Below are positions 22,246 through 23,130 of a DNA stretch of 23,130 nt, piece after piece. Location of the stretch: assembly GCA_964546995.1 (NCBI GenBank), contig CAZJKO010000013.1:1-23130 (forward strand). Reading direction: 5' to 3'. The notes under the pieces were generated by a model. It made no database searches. It worked only from the letters and a program-made list of their open reading frames with translations, and had not been told where the DNA came from. The position numbers were made by a program, and so were the translations under genes. Position 1 is the stretch's first letter. Each line of letters begins with the position of its first letter. Source of the stretch: CAZJKO01 sp964546995. Lineage in GTDB: Bacteria; Bacillota_I; Bacilli_A; RF39; UBA660.

Positions 22246-22545
22246 ATGAATGTGTCCATAGAGATTTTAGAATTTCCTTTGTGTATAAAAAATAAGATAT
22301 TAAGAATTAAAAATATTACCAAACTAAACATAGAATATATTGCAGGAAAGAATATTGTCTTTAATAACTCTAATTTAGGATTAAATGAACCACATAAAAT
22401 TATCATTAGTAATAATACTCAAAGAATAGTTTTACTTTGTTATGATGATGATTCAAATCTATACAATGAAGATTTATCAGATACTATTACGATAACTGAA
22501 CTAACTAAAATTATAAATAGATTGTTAGAAGAAATATCAAATTAA
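22246..22545 (+). CDS. Hypothetical protein
   Basis: A protein of 99 residues with GGTGGTGAG about 9 nt before the ATG. It is soluble, rich in I and N, with an alternating pattern in the first 70 residues that suggests a beta-rich fold and a helical C-terminus. No family is recognised. No good promoter lies between the tRNA terminator and the start, so it may once have depended on read-through from the tRNA. Confidence 0.6.
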   Translation: MNVSIEILEFPLCIKNKILRIKNITKLNIEYIAGKNIVFNNSNLGLNEPHKIIISNNTQRIVLLCYDDDSNLYNEDLSDTITITELTKIINRLLEEISN

Positions 22546-22548
22546 TGG

Positions 22549-22554
22549 TATAAT
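22549..22554 (+). promoter_or_regulatory. -10 box of the downstream ASCH-like gene
   Basis: TATAAT lies 3 nt after the preceding stop and 22 nt before the ATG at 22576. The -35 is weak (TTAGAA at 22525-22530, spacing 18). Confidence 0.5.
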
Positions 22555-22575
22555 TGTCATAAGGAGTGATTATTT

Positions 22576-22920
22576 ATGAGAAATCATGATATGAGATTAA
22601 ATGAAGAACCTTTTGATATGATTGCAAATGATATTAAAGATATTGAATATAGGTTAAATGATGAAAAGCGCAAACAAATACAAATTGGGGATACAATTAC
22701 TTTTTATAAGCGACCATTAGAGAAAGAGATAATCAAAGTATTAGTAACTGATTTAAAATATTATAAAACTTTATTGGAAATGTATTCTGCTACTTTTGAA
22801 CGAGATTTTAAAGATAGATATGACAGTCCAGAAGATGTTGTAGATGACACACCATATTATACAAATGACGAGGTGGAGAAATATGGATGTGTAGCAATTT
22901 ACTTTAAAAAAATTAGATGA
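22576..22920 (+). CDS. Second ASCH-domain-like protein
   Basis: A protein of 114 residues with AAGGAGTGA before the ATG. 'MRLNEEPFDMI' and 'IEYRLNDEKRKQIQIGDTIT' followed by 'KVLVTDLKYY' and a C-terminal 'EVEKYGCVAIYFKKI' fit the short ASCH type (PUA-like fold, RNA or nucleoside recognition). This is a different subtype from the ASCH protein near 3.7 kb. Substrate and pathway are unknown. An AT-rich hairpin, AAACTAT/ATAGTTT (22969-22993), follows. Confidence 0.8.
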   Translation: MRNHDMRLNEEPFDMIANDIKDIEYRLNDEKRKQIQIGDTITFYKRPLEKEIIKVLVTDLKYYKTLLEMYSATFERDFKDRYDSPEDVVDDTPYYTNDEVEKYGCVAIYFKKIR

Positions 22921-22968
22921 TATTACTGTTGTGAACTTCTAATGACTAAAGTTACGAAGGTAAAGATC

Positions 22969-23001
22969 AAACTATAAAATAAAAAAATAGTTTCATTTTA
23001 T
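22969..23001 (+). terminator. Probable terminator after the second ASCH gene
   Basis: AAACTAT (22969-22975) pairs with ATAGTTT (22987-22993), then CATTTTAT. An alternative ATAAAAT/ATTTTAT pairing overlaps it. The stem is weak but well placed 50 nt after the stop. The rest, to 23130, shows no gene; a TATAAT near 23093 may be a promoter for a gene beyond the window. Confidence 0.4.
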
Positions 23002-23130
23002 CTTTTATTTATAATGGATAAAGAGCTATTTGAAGATATGTTTTTTGTGAATGTTTTGTTGTATGTCAAAATATAAGGGTGATAAAAAATTGTAGTATAA
23101 TTTTACCATAGTGTTTATACAGAAGATTAA

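Overview
The window is AT-rich DNA from a low-GC, Gram-positive-type (Bacillota) bacterium. Genes are tightly packed, have strong GGAGG-type ribosome binding sites, and use TAA, TAG and TGA as ordinary stops, so the Mycoplasma code does not apply. CotJB/CotJC spore-coat genes point to a spore-forming lineage. A rubredoxin/GOGAT-type fusion and a radical SAM enzyme suggest an anaerobe. The species cannot be named from the sequence alone.

Positions 1-4662 hold the end of an unidentified gene, a 13-bp inverted repeat, and a small ORF that looks like the severed N-terminus of a helicase. These are followed by a PD-(D/E)XK/DUF5655 protein, a radical SAM/SPASM enzyme divergent from a rubredoxin-glutamate-synthase-like fusion, an ASCH-domain protein, and a TetR regulator. 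Positions 4663-8658 hold the TetR-controlled-looking intergenic region and a 1275-residue MMPL/RND transporter. Its second extracellular loop carries about eight degenerate repeats of roughly 78 residues.

Positions 8739-13165 encode envelope-related or unknown proteins. They are a membrane glycerophosphodiester phosphodiesterase broken by one frameshift at an A8 run, a small two-TM protein, a decayed VanY-type D,D-carboxypeptidase, an exported protein, a stand-alone Clp-D1-like AAA+ ATPase, and an overlapping four-TM protein. Positions 13166-15225 hold a promoter, a glmS self-cleaving ribozyme and glmS, which together form a feedback loop on glucosamine-6-phosphate synthesis. The cotJB-cotJC pair follows on the minus strand.

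The most notable region is 16491-22147. A tRNA-His(GTG) gene with encoded CCA is the integration site of a 2,790-bp mobile element present as two directly repeated copies with no differences seen by eye. An 18-bp att core occurs at 16550-16567, 19340-19357 and 22130-22147. Each copy encodes only a tyrosine recombinase, a ribbon-helix-helix protein and an HUH-type replication initiator resembling those of filamentous phages and related plasmids, plus a highly structured ~436-nt noncoding region that is a candidate replication origin. The element also supplies an intrinsic terminator for the tRNA it interrupts. The tandem layout would allow Rep-driven release of a unit-length circle without excision, as known for CTX-phi arrays. 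After attR the host sequence resumes with what looks like the original tRNA terminator, a hypothetical gene and a second ASCH-domain gene.
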